Positions 52,187 to 63,840 of a stretch of 64,000 nucleotides of DNA are shown piece after piece; positions within the stretch are counted from its first letter, which is position 1, and each line of letters begins with the position of its first letter. The notes under the pieces were generated by a model. It was not told the DNA's origin. It worked only from the letters and a program-made list of their open reading frames with translations, and made no database searches. The stretch comes from Antricoccus suffuscus (GTDB lineage: Bacteria; Actinomycetota; Actinomycetes; Mycobacteriales; Antricoccaceae), in contig NZ_PVUE01000020.1 in the NCBI RefSeq assembly GCF_003003235.1, positions 1-64,000 on the forward strand, in the 5' to 3' direction. The position numbers were made by a program, and so were the translations under genes.

Positions 52187-55096
52187 CTAGCTTTCGGCGC
52201 CGTGGCAGCGTTTGTACTTCTTGCCCGACCCGCACGGGCAGGGGCCGTTACGGCTCGGACCGTTGCCGCCACGGTTGGCCGTCGCGCCCGCCTGCTTCTT
52301 ACCGCTCGCGCCGCCACCGGAGCCGTTGCCGGCAGACACTTCGGCCTCACCGGACTCGTCCGGTCCGGAGTAACTCAACGGAGCCTGCTTCGGCCGCGTG
52401 TCGAGTCCGCCACCCAGGAGCGCCGGCGCCTTGTGCCTAGCCGGTTCGTCGAGGTCAATCTTCGGCGCGGACGTGCGGCTTTGAATCACTCGCCGTTTAC
52501 GGCTCGGCTTGCGCGCGGGCGCCGCCGAGGCGAGCTCGCGCTCGGTCTCGTCAGCCGGCTCCAGTTGGGCCTCGTCGTCGGCCTGTGCGGCGTCGCCAGC
52601 GGTGGGTACCTCGATGTTGAATACGAACCCGACGGACTCTTCCTTGATGCCGTCGAGCATCGTGTTGAACATCTCGAACCCTTCGCGCTTGTACTCCGTG
52701 ACCGGGTCGCGCTGTGCCATCGCCCGAAGGTGGATGCCTTCACGCAGGTAGTCCATTTCGTACAGGTGCTCACGCCACTTGCGATCAAGGACTGACAGGA
52801 TGACCCGGCGTTCGATGTCGCGCATCGTCTCCTCGCCGACCTCCGCCTCGCGCGCGTCGTACGCCGCCTCGATATCGGCGGTGATCTCCTCGCGCAACAG
52901 GTCGGCAGTGAGCGCGGCCCGTCCCCCGGCGGTCTCGAACAGCTCTTCCTGAGTCAGAGCCACCGGATAGAGCGTGCCGAGCGCCGTCCATAGCTGATCG
53001 AGGTCCCAGTCCTCGGCGTAACCGGTGGAGGTAGCGCCTTCGACGTACTCACCGATGACGTCGCGGATCATGTGCCCGATCTCGTCCCGGAGATTTTCGC
53101 CCTCGAGTACCCGGCGCCGTTCGCCGTAGATGACCTCGCGCTGCTTGTTCATGACCTCGTCGTACTTGAGGACATTCTTGCGGATCTCGTGGTTCTGCTG
53201 CTCGATCTGCGTCTGCGCGGACAGGATCGAACGGGTCGCCCACTTCGATTCGATCGGCACATCGTCGGGCAGCCGCAGCCGGTTGAGCATCGATTCCAGC
53301 ATCTCGCCGTTGCTGCGGCGCATGAGCTCGTCGTGCATCGACAGATAGAAGCGGGACTGCCCCGGGTCGCCCTGACGACCGGAACGACCGCGCAGCTGGT
53401 TGTCGATACGCCGAGACTCGTGCCGCTCGGTGCCGAGCACGTAGAGCCCGCCGGCCTTGATTACGTCCTCGTGCTCAGTGGCAACCTCGTCCTTGGCCGC
53501 TTCGAGCTCGTCCGGGTACGCCTCTTCGTATTCCTCGGGCGTATCGGCCGGGCTCAACCCGCGGTCACGTAGCCGCATGTCGGCGATAATCTCCGGGTTG
53601 CCGCCCAGCATGATGTCGGTGCCACGACCGGCCATGTTGGTCGCGACCGTGACGGCGCCCAACCTGCCGGCCTCGGCGACAATGTGCGCCTCACGTTCGT
53701 GCTGCTTCGCGTTGAGGACCTCATGCGGGACGCCCTTGCGGGTGAGCATTTTCGAGAGCAGCTCAGACTTCTCCACGCTCGTCGTACCGACGAGCACCGG
53801 CTGACCTTGTTCGTGGCACTCGGCGATGTCATCGACCACTGCGGTGAACTTCGCGGTCTCGGTCTTATAGATGATGTCCGACTGGTCGATGCGCGCCATC
53901 GGCTTGTTGGTCGGGATCGGGATCACGCCCAACTTGTACGTTTGCGACAGTTCGGCCGCCTCGGTCTGCGCCGTACCGGTCATGCCGGCCAGTTTGTCGT
54001 ACAGGCGGAAGAAGTTTTGCAGGGTGATCGTCGCGAGAGTCTGGTTTTCCTGTTTGATCGGCACCCGCTCTTTGGCCTCGATCGCCTGGTGCATGCCCTC
54101 GTTGTAGCGCCGACCGTGCAGCACACGGCCAGTGAACGAGTCGACAATCAGCACCTCGCCGTCCTGGACGATGTAATCCTTGTCCTTGTGAAACAGCTCT
54201 TTTGCCTTGAGGGAGTTGTTGAGGTAACCGATGAGCGGCGTGTTGACCGACTCGTACAGATTTTCGATGCCGATCTGGTCCTCGACCAGCGCGACACCCT
54301 CTTCCGAGATACCGACGGTGTTTTTGCCTTCGTCAACCTCGTAATGCTTGTTCTTCTTCAGCAGCGGGGCGATCCGCGCGAACTCTAGGTACCAGCGGGT
54401 TGAGTGCTCGGCGGGCCCGGAGATGATCAGCGGGGTCCGGGCCTCGTCGACCAGGATCGAGTCGACCTCATCGACGATGGCGTAGTTATGCCCGCGCTGC
54501 ACCAGGTCGTCACCGCTCCACGCCATGTTGTCGCGGAGGTAGTCGAAGCCGAACTCGTTGTTAGTGCCGTATGTAACGTCGCACGCATATTGCGCGCGGC
54601 GATGCTCGGAGGACTCGTTGGCGAGGATGACACCGACAGTCAGGCCTAGGAAGCGATAGACGCGGCCCATCCACTCCGCCTGGAATTTCGCGAGGTAGTC
54701 GTTGACCGTGACGAGGTGTACGCCCTTGCCCTCGAGCGCATTGAGGTAGACCGGCATGGTCGCGACCAGCGTCTTACCTTCACCGGTCTTCATCTCGGCG
54801 ACGTTGCCCAGATGCAATGCGGCGCCGCCCATGATCTGCACGTTGTAGTGCCGTTGGCCGAGGGTGCGCTGCGAGGCCTCACGGACGGTCGCAAACGCCT
54901 CGGGTAGCAGCTGGTCGAGGGTTTCCCCGTCGGCGAGCCGTTCCCGAAACTCGTCGGTCTTGGCCCGCAGCTGCGCATCGGTCAAGTCGGTGAAGTCATC
55001 TTCGATGGCGTCTACGGCGTCGGCAATCGACTTGAGGCGACGTACCATCTTGCCTTCGCCGGCGCGAAGTATGCGAGCGAGTACCACTTTGAGCAA
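52187..55096 (-). CDS. secA: Preprotein translocase ATPase SecA
   Basis: A 969-aa SecA. Walker A is [13 protein letters not shown], motif II is [13 protein letters not shown] and the SecB/zinc-binding tail is [14 protein letters not shown]. It powers translocation of unfolded proteins through SecYEG. It is followed on the minus strand by nothing until the inverted repeat; upstream is hpf. It is the housekeeping SecA1 type, with a 60-residue Gly/Glu-rich linker before the zinc tail. Confidence 0.97.
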   Translation of the reverse strand: MLKVVLARILRAGEGKMVRRLKSIADAVDAIEDDFTDLTDAQLRAKTDEFRERLADGETLDQLLPEAFATVREASQRTLGQRHYNVQIMGGAALHLGNVAEMKTGEGKTLVATMPVYLNALEGKGVHLVTVNDYLAKFQAEWMGRVYRFLGLTVGVILANESSEHRRAQYACDVTYGTNNEFGFDYLRDNMAWSGDDLVQRGHNYAIVDEVDSILVDEARTPLIISGPAEHSTRWYLEFARIAPLLKKNKHYEVDEGKNTVGISEEGVALVEDQIGIENLYESVNTPLIGYLNNSLKAKELFHKDKDYIVQDGEVLIVDSFTGRVLHGRRYNEGMHQAIEAKERVPIKQENQTLATITLQNFFRLYDKLAGMTGTAQTEAAELSQTYKLGVIPIPTNKPMARIDQSDIIYKTETAKFTAVVDDIAECHEQGQPVLVGTTSVEKSELLSKMLTRKGVPHEVLNAKQHEREAHIVAEAGRLGAVTVATNMAGRGTDIMLGGNPEIIADMRLRDRGLSPADTPEEYEEAYPDELEAAKDEVATEHEDVIKAGGLYVLGTERHESRRIDNQLRGRSGRQGDPGQSRFYLSMHDELMRRSNGEMLESMLNRLRLPDDVPIESKWATRSILSAQTQIEQQNHEIRKNVLKYDEVMNKQREVIYGERRRVLEGENLRDEIGHMIRDVIGEYVEGATSTGYAEDWDLDQLWTALGTLYPVALTQEELFETAGGRAALTADLLREEITADIEAAYDAREAEVGEETMRDIERRVILSVLDRKWREHLYEMDYLREGIHLRAMAQRDPVTEYKREGFEMFNTMLDGIKEESVGFVFNIEVPTAGDAAQADDEAQLEPADETERELASAAPARKPSRKRRVIQSRTSAPKIDLDEPARHKAPALLGGGLDTRPKQAPLSYSGPDESGEAEVSAGNGSGGGASGKKQAGATANRGGNGPSRNGPCPCGSGKKYKRCHGAES

Positions 55097-55117
55097 TCAG
55101 CCCTTCAGATAGGCAGA

Positions 55118-55155
55118 ACGATGGTCGGGCAGAGCGTACCCAACCCGACCATCGT
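55118..55155 (-). terminator. 12-bp perfect hairpin between hpf and secA
   Basis: ACGATGGTCGGG (55118-55129) pairs perfectly with CCCGACCATCGT (55144-55155) around a 14-base loop. It lies between the hpf stop (55202) and secA start (55096) on the minus strand, so it may terminate the hpf transcript. The tail is not strongly T-rich. Confidence 0.6.
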
Positions 55156-55201
55156 AACCTTGGTTGCCGTTGTCTGTAGCGCAGACCACTCGCAAGAGCG
55201 G

Positions 55202-55876
55202 TCAGACCGCAGCTGTCTCGAGCTCGTCGTCCGCCTGAGCGACCGATGCATTGACGCCGTTGCCAGAGAGCCTGATCAGCCCATAGTCGTAGGCGTGCCT
55301 GCGATACACGACCGTCGGCCGGAGTGTCTCGGCGCACATGAACAGATAGAAGTCGTGCCCAACGAGTTCCATGTTTTCCAGCGCCTCGTCGACGCTCATC
55401 GGCGTATCGGGGTGCGACTTCTCGCGAATGATCTTGCCGGGACCAAACTCGTCGCTGTCGTGGTGTACGCCGTTGTATTCGTCCATTACCCGGTCGATGT
55501 CCGAGGCGGCCTGCGCGGCGTCGGCCGCGTCGGCGGTCGCCTCGGCCACCGAAGTAGGCGTGCGATTTCCGTGATGGATACGCCGTCGGTCGGCCGCTTT
55601 GCGTACCCGGGTCTCGAGGCGGGCGACCGCCGCGTCGAGCGCGGAGTAGAAGTCCGCGGCGACGGCCTCGGACCGGATGACCGGGCCCTTGGTGCGGAGC
55701 GTGATTTCGACGCGCTGTGCTATTTCGGCCTGTCGTGGGTTGCGTTCGTGCTGAAGCTCGACGTCGACGTTGATCAACTTGCTGTCATAACGTTCAAGAC
55801 GCTCTAGCTTGTCCGCGACGTGTTGCCGGTAATGGTCTGGGACCTCAACGTTCCGGCCATGCACCACAATGTCCAT
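55202..55876 (-). CDS. hpf: Ribosome hibernation promoting factor, long form
   Basis: A 224-aa protein with the HPF N-terminal domain (DIVVHGRNVEVPDHYRQHV) and a C-terminal dimerisation domain (MELVGHDFYLFMCAETLRPTVV). The long form makes 100S ribosome dimers in stationary phase. Start ATG has AGGAGG upstream. It lies between comF and secA as in mycobacteria. Confidence 0.93.
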   Translation of the reverse strand: MDIVVHGRNVEVPDHYRQHVADKLERLERYDSKLINVDVELQHERNPRQAEIAQRVEITLRTKGPVIRSEAVAADFYSALDAAVARLETRVRKAADRRRIHHGNRTPTSVAEATADAADAAQAASDIDRVMDEYNGVHHDSDEFGPGKIIREKSHPDTPMSVDEALENMELVGHDFYLFMCAETLRPTVVYRRHAYDYGLIRLSGNGVNASVAQADDELETAAV

Positions 55877-56002
55877 CTGTGACCTCCTGGTTTTTCAGGG
55901 TTCAACTGGCGTCCACATGATCACCGTAGCGTCCTTTACCCGGGCCTGCTATGGATCTGGCAATCGAACTGCAACTGGTGTCGCGCGAGCGGGATGACCG
56001 GC

Positions 56003-56755
56003 TCATGACCGGCCGTTCAGCCGGACCGTAGCGGCGATCGTCGCGGCCCGGACACTCTCGGCTCCGCCTGCTCGCAACACCTCGGCGGCGGCGGTCAGCG
56101 TGGCTCCCGAAGTGACCAGGTCATCAATCAAGATCAGGTGCGCTCCGCGCACGAGGGACCGGGCGTCGCGGCGCACGGTGAAGGCGTGGCGGCGGGTGGC
56201 GACCCGCTCCAACCGGCCGAGTCCGACCGCATCTGCTGCCTTCTTCGGCGGGACGAGCACCCGCGCGATCGGCAACGGGCCGGCGGGCAACAACCGTGCG
56301 AACCGGTCGGATCCAAGCCGGGCCGGCGTGCTGTTCAGTGCGCGCGCGATCCGCAGCATATGGTCACCCCCGCGCGCTCGGGCCGCCGCCGGAGTACTCG
56401 GAATCGGTACGACGTACGCCGGCGTCCCGATCACAGGACGCACCGCGTCGACCGCATCCTGCAACAGCGCGGCCAGCGGACGTACAAGGTCCCGCCGCCC
56501 ATGCTCCTTGACCGCGATGATGGCCTGCCGCAGGCTGCCGGCGTACTCCCCGAACGACACGCAGGTGGGAAACCCGACCGGTGTCGGTGTCGGTACATGG
56601 ATCGCGAGGTCTGCGGCCGCCTCTATACACGATTCACACAGTCGATGTCGCGGTTGTCCACAGCCGATGCAGTCGCGAGGCAGCACGAGGTCGACCAACG
56701 CGTCGAACAGTTCGCTCTGGTGCATCGCTGCCGGGCTACTTCCGCTGTGCCGCAC
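56003..56755 (-). CDS. ComF family phosphoribosyltransferase-like protein
   Basis: A 250-aa protein with N-terminal zinc-ribbon Cys (CIGCGQPRHRLCESCIEA) and a PRT domain with the PRPP loop LILIDDLVTSGATLTAA. ComF helps natural transformation in some bacteria; in actinobacteria it is of unknown use. A second ATG at 56725 is possible. It lies 27 bases downstream of lpqB, on the same strand, as Rv3242c. Confidence 0.85.
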   Translation of the reverse strand: MRHSGSSPAAMHQSELFDALVDLVLPRDCIGCGQPRHRLCESCIEAAADLAIHVPTPTPVGFPTCVSFGEYAGSLRQAIIAVKEHGRRDLVRPLAALLQDAVDAVRPVIGTPAYVVPIPSTPAAARARGGDHMLRIARALNSTPARLGSDRFARLLPAGPLPIARVLVPPKKAADAVGLGRLERVATRRHAFTVRRDARSLVRGAHLILIDDLVTSGATLTAAAEVLRAGGAESVRAATIAATVRLNGRS

Positions 56756-56782
56756 CCCGGATTAGTTCGCACCGGGACTGCT

Positions 56783-58504
56783 TCAGCCTGGGTAGAAGGG
56801 GCTTTTTCCGGAGACAACTTTGCCAGAAATCAGGCTCACCCAGGTCGATTCGGTCAGCTTGAGGATAATTCCGTCGCCGGCGCACACCAGGGACCGATTC
56901 GGGGCCGCGACTATCGCCGTCGGCCGGGCCGTGAAGACGGGTGCTGGAAGCTGAGTGCGTGACGAGTCATCGATCAAGATCGAGTACGGCACGTCACGAG
57001 TACCCACCGGACCGCGCCCAAACACCACGAGTGTGCGCGCGGTCGACCAGGCCGTTTCGGTGACCTCCACCGTTGGCGAGAGCATCATCGGCTCGGTGAT
57101 GGTGACCCCGTCGGGACTGCGTACGACGGTGGCCAGAAATAGTCGGCTGCCACTGGGTACCGTCGCGACCATCGCCACGCGAGTGCCGTCCCGGGACAAC
57201 CGCAGCGACGAAATCGAGCTGATGTCACCGAGGCTGCCCGGCGTGACGATGGCCGGCTGCCCCTTGGTAGGCACCCGGACAATCGTGTTGCCGTTGCGCA
57301 CCATCCACACTTCGTCGTTGGCCGCGCCCCACGTCGGTTGCGTGAGTGAGACTGTGTCCGGCAACGCGACTGGGACAAGGTCACTGCCGGCCGGCCCCAC
57401 ATACAGAGTCGGTACGCCGGTCGCCGTGCCCACGGCCGCCATCTCGGTGCCGTCGACGGACAGCGACGCGGACGTGACTCCAAGTGCCCCGGTGCCGGCA
57501 TTGCCCGCTACCGCCGCGCCCTGTCCGTTGAGCACCCTGCCGTCGGCGACATAGAACACCGAGAGATCGACCGGGACGGCGTCGGGGTCGTACGACTCCC
57601 AGTCGGAGACCGACTGCACGGCGGCGACGCCGGGTACGTCGATCGGCTGACCGTCGTTGGTGATCCGCACGGCCTTGACGTTGAGGTCGCGCAAGGTCCA
57701 GAGGATCTGCGCTGACAGAGCCTTGAGCTGGGCGCCATTCTTTCCTGACAACCCCGTCAGGTCGACCTTGATCTCACTGTCGTTGTAGAGCACGCCGGAG
57801 CGCAGCTTGACCGGGTCGCTCACTTCATTGCGTACGCCGGGGGCGAGCGAGTCAGAGGGACCGCCCAGTAGCCCGTCGATCAGGGTGTTCGCGCGCTGTT
57901 TCGGATTGACCGGGTAGTAACGAAGGTCCGGTACGACGCGGGTACCGGACGGGTCCAGGAAGTAGAGCGAGGCGACCTTGAACACGTTGGAGAAACTGGA
58001 CTGAGTCAGCACAATCCCGTCCGGCGGGTTCGAGATCCGCCACTGACCTGCTACCTTCTCCAGCTTGTATACATCCGTCATCGACTCGGCGCCGGCGTGA
58101 TACGTGCCGTCCGAGTCGACGGTCGCGCTTCGCGAGGCGCTGAAGTTGACCACGCCGTCTTTGCCGCTCGGCTGCACCGAGTACGCCGGATCGATCAGCG
58201 ATGTAGAGGCTCCCGGCTGCCATTCCTTGGACGCTTTGGTGGTCATGAACTGCCGTGCCACCTCGTACGTCGGGTCGCTGGTGGCCAGCGCGTTGATGTA
58301 GCCGCGCACGATCGTGTCGGGCGAGTCACCCTTCACAGGACCGTCGGGTTGAATCTCGTAGTAGTTGGACTGGTCACCGCTCGGCCCGTCCGGCGCGTTG
58401 CCGACGACTACCGGTGTCGTGCTGGCCGGCACCTGCGAGCACCCCGCCACCAGGAGCAGGAGTGCACCGAGAAGAACCGCTAGCGCGCGTTGGCGCATCC
58501 TCAC
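56783..58504 (-). CDS. lpqB: LpqB lipoprotein (GerMN domain)
   Basis: A 573-aa lipoprotein: signal peptide with lipobox LVAGC (Cys22). The GerMN domain (about 200-300) and a C-terminal beta-propeller-like part follow. LpqB interacts with MtrB and modulates the MtrAB signal in mycobacteria. Its GTG at 58504 overlaps the mtrB stop (GTGA); ATG at 58498 is also possible. The gene is downstream of mtrB in the operon. Confidence 0.92.
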   Translation of the reverse strand: MRMRQRALAVLLGALLLLVAGCSQVPASTTPVVVGNAPDGPSGDQSNYYEIQPDGPVKGDSPDTIVRGYINALATSDPTYEVARQFMTTKASKEWQPGASTSLIDPAYSVQPSGKDGVVNFSASRSATVDSDGTYHAGAESMTDVYKLEKVAGQWRISNPPDGIVLTQSSFSNVFKVASLYFLDPSGTRVVPDLRYYPVNPKQRANTLIDGLLGGPSDSLAPGVRNEVSDPVKLRSGVLYNDSEIKVDLTGLSGKNGAQLKALSAQILWTLRDLNVKAVRITNDGQPIDVPGVAAVQSVSDWESYDPDAVPVDLSVFYVADGRVLNGQGAAVAGNAGTGALGVTSASLSVDGTEMAAVGTATGVPTLYVGPAGSDLVPVALPDTVSLTQPTWGAANDEVWMVRNGNTIVRVPTKGQPAIVTPGSLGDISSISSLRLSRDGTRVAMVATVPSGSRLFLATVVRSPDGVTITEPMMLSPTVEVTETAWSTARTLVVFGRGPVGTRDVPYSILIDDSSRTQLPAPVFTARPTAIVAAPNRSLVCAGDGIILKLTESTWVSLISGKVVSGKSPFYPG

Positions 58505-60162
58505 GTGGTCCCCTCCCCTTGACGGCGTAGATAGCTGCGTCGGACGGTCGGATGGCCACCGAAGGCGCCGCCGGACTCACCCGGCGGGACCAGGCTCAGC
58601 GGCGATTCCATGATCACCCCGTTTGACGAGGCGAGCGGCAGCGTGATCCGGAAGTTCGCCCCTCCCGACGGCCGGCCCCACACCTGAAGCCAACCGTCGT
58701 GCAGCCGAATATCCTCCACGCTGATCGCCATGCCCAGGCCGGTGCCACCAAGCTTGCGGACTCGCGATGGGTCGGCTCGCCAAAAGCGGTCGAACAGGTG
58801 TTCCGCGGCTGTTTCGTCGATTCCGACACCGTGATCACGCACGGTCACCGCGACCGCGGTCTCGTTCGTCGCGACGGTGACTTCCACGGGGTCGCCGGCG
58901 CCGTGCTCGAGCGCATTAGCGATCAGATTGCGCAGCACCCGCGCGATCCGGGAACTGTTCATCACGACCACAATCGGCTCGTCTGGCACCTCCAGGTGCA
59001 TTTCACAGCCTTGCTCGCGGGCGAGGGTCCGGTGCGCGTCGAATACGCGGCGTACCAGACTGGCCATGTCGTCGTGCTCAGCGTCGAGCGACAGACCGCC
59101 CGCGTCGTACCGGGAGATCTCCAGTAAGTCTTTGAGCAGTGCCTCGAAACGGTCAAGCTCGGTATACAGCAGCTCGGCCGACCGGGAGGCCACTTCCGGG
59201 AAGTCCGCCCGATAGTCATAGAGCAGCTCGGCAGCCATCCGGACCGTGGTCAGCGGCGTCCGCAGCTCGTGCGAGACGTCGGAGGTAAACCTCTGTTGCA
59301 CCTGCGAAAGGTTTTCCAGCCGCACGATCTGGCTGGAGAGGCTCGCGGCCATGTCGTTGAACGACGACGCCAGCTTCGCCAGGTCATCCTCGCCCTTGAC
59401 GATCATCCGGCGGTCGAGGTTGCCCTCGGCCAGCTCACCGGCGGTTTGCGCGACCTCGCGCACCGGCAGCACGACCAGCCGGCTGATCAGCAGTCCGACG
59501 CCCGCGATCAGCAGCATCAGCGCGAGCCCGGCCAGCAGCACCGTCTGTTGAACGAAGGAGATGATCTGGTTTTCGTTCTCGAGTGGATAGACGAAGTAGA
59601 TCTCGAAGTCGCCGAGCACGCTGGGGATGGTCGAGCCGACGACCAGCACGCTTTGTTTCTCACCGGCGTACGGCACGGTCGCGATCGACCAGGCCTGTTT
59701 GCCGCCCTGCACCGTCGTCTGTAGGTCGGCAGGAAGTACGTCGAGGTGCAGGCTCGGCGAGTAGACCCGCGGAGTTGTCCCCTTGTCACCACGCACCAGC
59801 GTGATCACTTCGAAGATACCGGCCGAGCTGGCGCCTTGTGACAGGTAGCTGGTACCGGAGCTCAGTGCGTCGCTGACCGACTGCGCTGAGCTGCTGCCGA
59901 CCAGCTGCAGCTGGTTTTGCATATAGCGCACGCCGCTGGTCGACTTCTCGATAGCGGCACGCTGTTTTGCCGCGAGCAGACCTGCACCGATCTGGGTGAT
60001 CAGGATGTAGCCGACGACCGCAATGACCGCGAAGGTGATCACCATCGTCAGCGCGACGATGCGCACTTGCAGCGAGCGCCGCCAGCGTTGCAGCATCCAC
60101 TGCCCCAGCGTCGCCAGCTTCGTCTGGACGACGGCCAAGTAATAGAGTGCCTCGGACGGCAA
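58501..60162 (-). CDS. mtrB: Sensor histidine kinase MtrB
   Basis: A 553-aa kinase: two transmembrane segments (about 33-57 and 215-240) flanking an extracytoplasmic sensor, a HAMP region, a HisKA domain with the phosphorylated His in DVSHELRTPLTT and a HATPase domain (NALEHGAGDPVEV, GTGLGMAI). The start is unsettled: TTG at 60162 or ATG at 60096. MtrB phosphorylates MtrA and controls cell division and envelope genes. Confidence 0.93.
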   Translation of the reverse strand: MPSEALYYLAVVQTKLATLGQWMLQRWRRSLQVRIVALTMVITFAVIAVVGYILITQIGAGLLAAKQRAAIEKSTSGVRYMQNQLQLVGSSSAQSVSDALSSGTSYLSQGASSAGIFEVITLVRGDKGTTPRVYSPSLHLDVLPADLQTTVQGGKQAWSIATVPYAGEKQSVLVVGSTIPSVLGDFEIYFVYPLENENQIISFVQQTVLLAGLALMLLIAGVGLLISRLVVLPVREVAQTAGELAEGNLDRRMIVKGEDDLAKLASSFNDMAASLSSQIVRLENLSQVQQRFTSDVSHELRTPLTTVRMAAELLYDYRADFPEVASRSAELLYTELDRFEALLKDLLEISRYDAGGLSLDAEHDDMASLVRRVFDAHRTLAREQGCEMHLEVPDEPIVVVMNSSRIARVLRNLIANALEHGAGDPVEVTVATNETAVAVTVRDHGVGIDETAAEHLFDRFWRADPSRVRKLGGTGLGMAISVEDIRLHDGWLQVWGRPSGGANFRITLPLASSNGVIMESPLSLVPPGESGGAFGGHPTVRRSYLRRQGEGTT

Positions 60163-60218
60163 CGACCGCGCGGTCGCCGCCTGATCCCGTGGTGGCCCTG
60201 CTGGTTGGTTCTCGACGG

Positions 60219-60896
60219 TTACGGCGGGCCTGCCTTATAGCCGACGCCGCGCACGGTGAGCACGATTTCCGGGCGTTCGGGGTCACGTTCGATTTTCGAG
60301 CGCAGCCGCTGCACGTGCACGTTGACCAGCCGTGTGTCGGCCGCGTGCCGGTAACCCCAGACCTGCTCGAGCAACAACTCGCGGGTGAACACCTGGCGCG
60401 GTTTGCGCGCCAACGCGACCAGCAGGTCGAACTCCAGCGGAGTGAGCGCGATCGGCTCGCCGTACCTGCTGACCTTGTGACCTGGTACGTCGATCTGGAT
60501 CCCGACGATCTCGAGCTCCTCGGCGTCCTCGGGTTCGACTCTGCGCAGCCGGGTGCGGATGCGGGCGACTAGCTCTTTGGGCTTGAACGGCTTGACCATG
60601 TAGTCATCGGCCCCGGACTCCAGCCCGAGTACGACGTCGACAGTGTCGGACTTGGCGGTAAGCATCACGATCGGTACGCCGGACTCGGCCCGGATCGCGC
60701 GACACACGTCGATGCCGTTCATCCCGGGCAGCATCAGGTCGAGCAGAATCAAGTCCGGTCTGAGTTCGCGGTAGGCGGTGATGGCCCGCGCCCCGTCGGC
60801 GACGAATGCCGCGTCAAAGCCCTCGTTGCGCAGCACGATACCGAGCATCTCGGCAAGCGCCGTGTCGTCATCGACTACGAGTACCCGTGGCTTCAT
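60219..60896 (-). CDS. mtrA: Response regulator MtrA
   Basis: A 225-aa OmpR-type regulator. The receiver domain has the phosphorylated Asp in LILLDLMLPG and Lys in VMLTAKSD. The winged-helix C-terminus has EIVLTVRGVGYKAG. The ATG at 60896 gives the family length. It is essential in M. tuberculosis. mtrB starts 56 bases downstream of its stop. Confidence 0.95.
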   Translation of the reverse strand: MKPRVLVVDDDTALAEMLGIVLRNEGFDAAFVADGARAITAYRELRPDLILLDLMLPGMNGIDVCRAIRAESGVPIVMLTAKSDTVDVVLGLESGADDYMVKPFKPKELVARIRTRLRRVEPEDAEELEIVGIQIDVPGHKVSRYGEPIALTPLEFDLLVALARKPRQVFTRELLLEQVWGYRHAADTRLVNVHVQRLRSKIERDPERPEIVLTVRGVGYKAGPP

Positions 60897-61014
60897 CCTG
60901 CCCCAATCCGAACACACCCACCGTGTCTGCACGATGGTCCCCTAATGTTTGCACCTTCACCAGCGATACGGTTCGATATCGATCGCCGTGTCTCGCACTG
61001 GCCGCACATACACC

Positions 61015-61052
61015 TCCGGCAGGGCGACCGCCGTAGCGACCGCCCTGCCGGA
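61015..61052 (-). terminator. 12-bp perfect hairpin after sahH
   Basis: TCCGGCAGGGCG (61015-61026) pairs with CGCCCTGCCGGA (61041-61052) around a 14-base loop. It lies just after the sahH stop (61070) on the minus strand and before mtrA (60896), so it likely ends the sahH transcript. No long T-run is visible. Confidence 0.6.
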
Positions 61053-61069
61053 CGCGGTTGGGCTATTAC

Positions 61070-62551
<1,482 letters not shown>

Positions 62552-62601
62552 ATGCGTCTCCTAAAGATGGCGGGTGACCCGTCAATGGTACCGGCTCGCC
62601 G

Positions 62602-63840
62602 CTAGCGAGACCGGATGACCCGTCCGGCGCACACCCTGGTCAGCACCCCGTCACCGCTGACGGTCACGGAGCCTTGTGCCGCCGTGACGAAGACCGATTC
62701 CCCTTTGGAGAGCTCGGTCACGACGTCGCGCGAGGTGATTTTCATCGACCCTTCTATGCAGAAAAGGATTTGCGGACCGTCGGAGGCCACAATGACCTCT
62801 TCGCTGCTGATCTTCCGACGATACAAGGCAAACTCGCGGGCCGGGGTCGGCCAGGTCGTCATGCCCTCGTCGTAACCCGCCTCCGCGCCCAAGACGACGG
62901 GGTCTATAACAACCAACGGCCCCGACTCGAAATCGATGACCCGTAACAGCTCGGCGACGTCAATGTGCTTGGGCGTGAGGCCGCCGCGCAGCGTGTTGTC
63001 ACTGTTGGCCTGCGCCTCGAGGCCCCAACCGTGCAGATAGGCGTGCAGCTGACCCGGACCGAGATAGACCCCTTGCCACGGCTGCAGTACAAGCAAATTG
63101 AGCAGCAGAGACAGCACGACGCCGATGTCACCGGGGTATGCCTCGCCGAGCTTGATCGCCCACATATATGACTTGCGGTCGGGATCGCTATCGTCGAGTC
63201 GCTCGACCAGCCGCGCCGACTCCTCAACGACCCTGCCAGCCAGCTCGCGCTGCTTTTCCTTCGGCATGCTCAGCAGCGTCGTGACCGCGACTCGGAGCCC
63301 ATCGCTGGGTAACCCGGTCAGGAGTGAGCCGACGTACGGCGCGAGCATCCGGATCCCCAGCCGGGCGAGGATGTTGGCGGCGTCCTGTGCACCGCGAAAG
63401 CCACACAGCACCTCGCACTCGGATAGCGCGACGAACAACTCTGGTTTGGCGAACGGGTCACGATAGTTGCGTTGCGCATTGGAGAGCGCAATGCCGGCCT
63501 CGTTTTCTTCGGCAAAGCCGGTACGCGCACGGGCAGCCGTCGGATGCGCCTGGATCGACAGCGGTGACTCGGCGGCGAGGACCTTGAACAAGAACGGCAG
63601 ACGTCCGTGATACTCGGAGTTGAGGACTCGACCGAGATGCGCCTCTGGTTCTTCTTTGATCAAGTCACACAGTGCCGGGCTGCCCGGCAGGTCCCGCGCG
63701 CGCGAGGACGCATCCGGGTGTGCACCGAGCCATAGCTCCGCTTCAGGCTCGGCGGTCGGACTCGGGCGGTTGGTGAGCTCGGCGATGACCCTGTGGGAAC
63801 CCCACGCGTATCGCCTGACCTCATTGTCAAGAAGAAACAT
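62602..63840 (-). CDS. manA: Mannose-6-phosphate isomerase, class I
   Basis: A 412-aa cupin enzyme. The zinc-binding stretch includes the QAHP motif (SIQAHPTAA) and a later LHAYLHGWGLEAQANSDNT. It interconverts fructose-6-P and mannose-6-P to feed mannose-based glycans. The ATG overlaps the stop of the upstream cation-efflux gene by one base (TAATG), so translation is coupled. Confidence 0.93.
   Translation of the reverse strand: MFLLDNEVRRYAWGSHRVIAELTNRPSPTAEPEAELWLGAHPDASSRARDLPGSPALCDLIKEEPEAHLGRVLNSEYHGRLPFLFKVLAAESPLSIQAHPTAARARTGFAEENEAGIALSNAQRNYRDPFAKPELFVALSECEVLCGFRGAQDAANILARLGIRMLAPYVGSLLTGLPSDGLRVAVTTLLSMPKEKQRELAGRVVEESARLVERLDDSDPDRKSYMWAIKLGEAYPGDIGVVLSLLLNLLVLQPWQGVYLGPGQLHAYLHGWGLEAQANSDNTLRGGLTPKHIDVAELLRVIDFESGPLVVIDPVVLGAEAGYDEGMTTWPTPAREFALYRRKISSEEVIVASDGPQILFCIEGSMKITSRDVVTELSKGESVFVTAAQGSVTVSGDGVLTRVCAGRVIRSR

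Noticed and set aside
62552-62601. SAH riboswitch upstream of the adenosylhomocysteinase gene
   Set aside because: Only about 50 bases separate it from manA, too little for the riboswitch, and no matching fold is evident.
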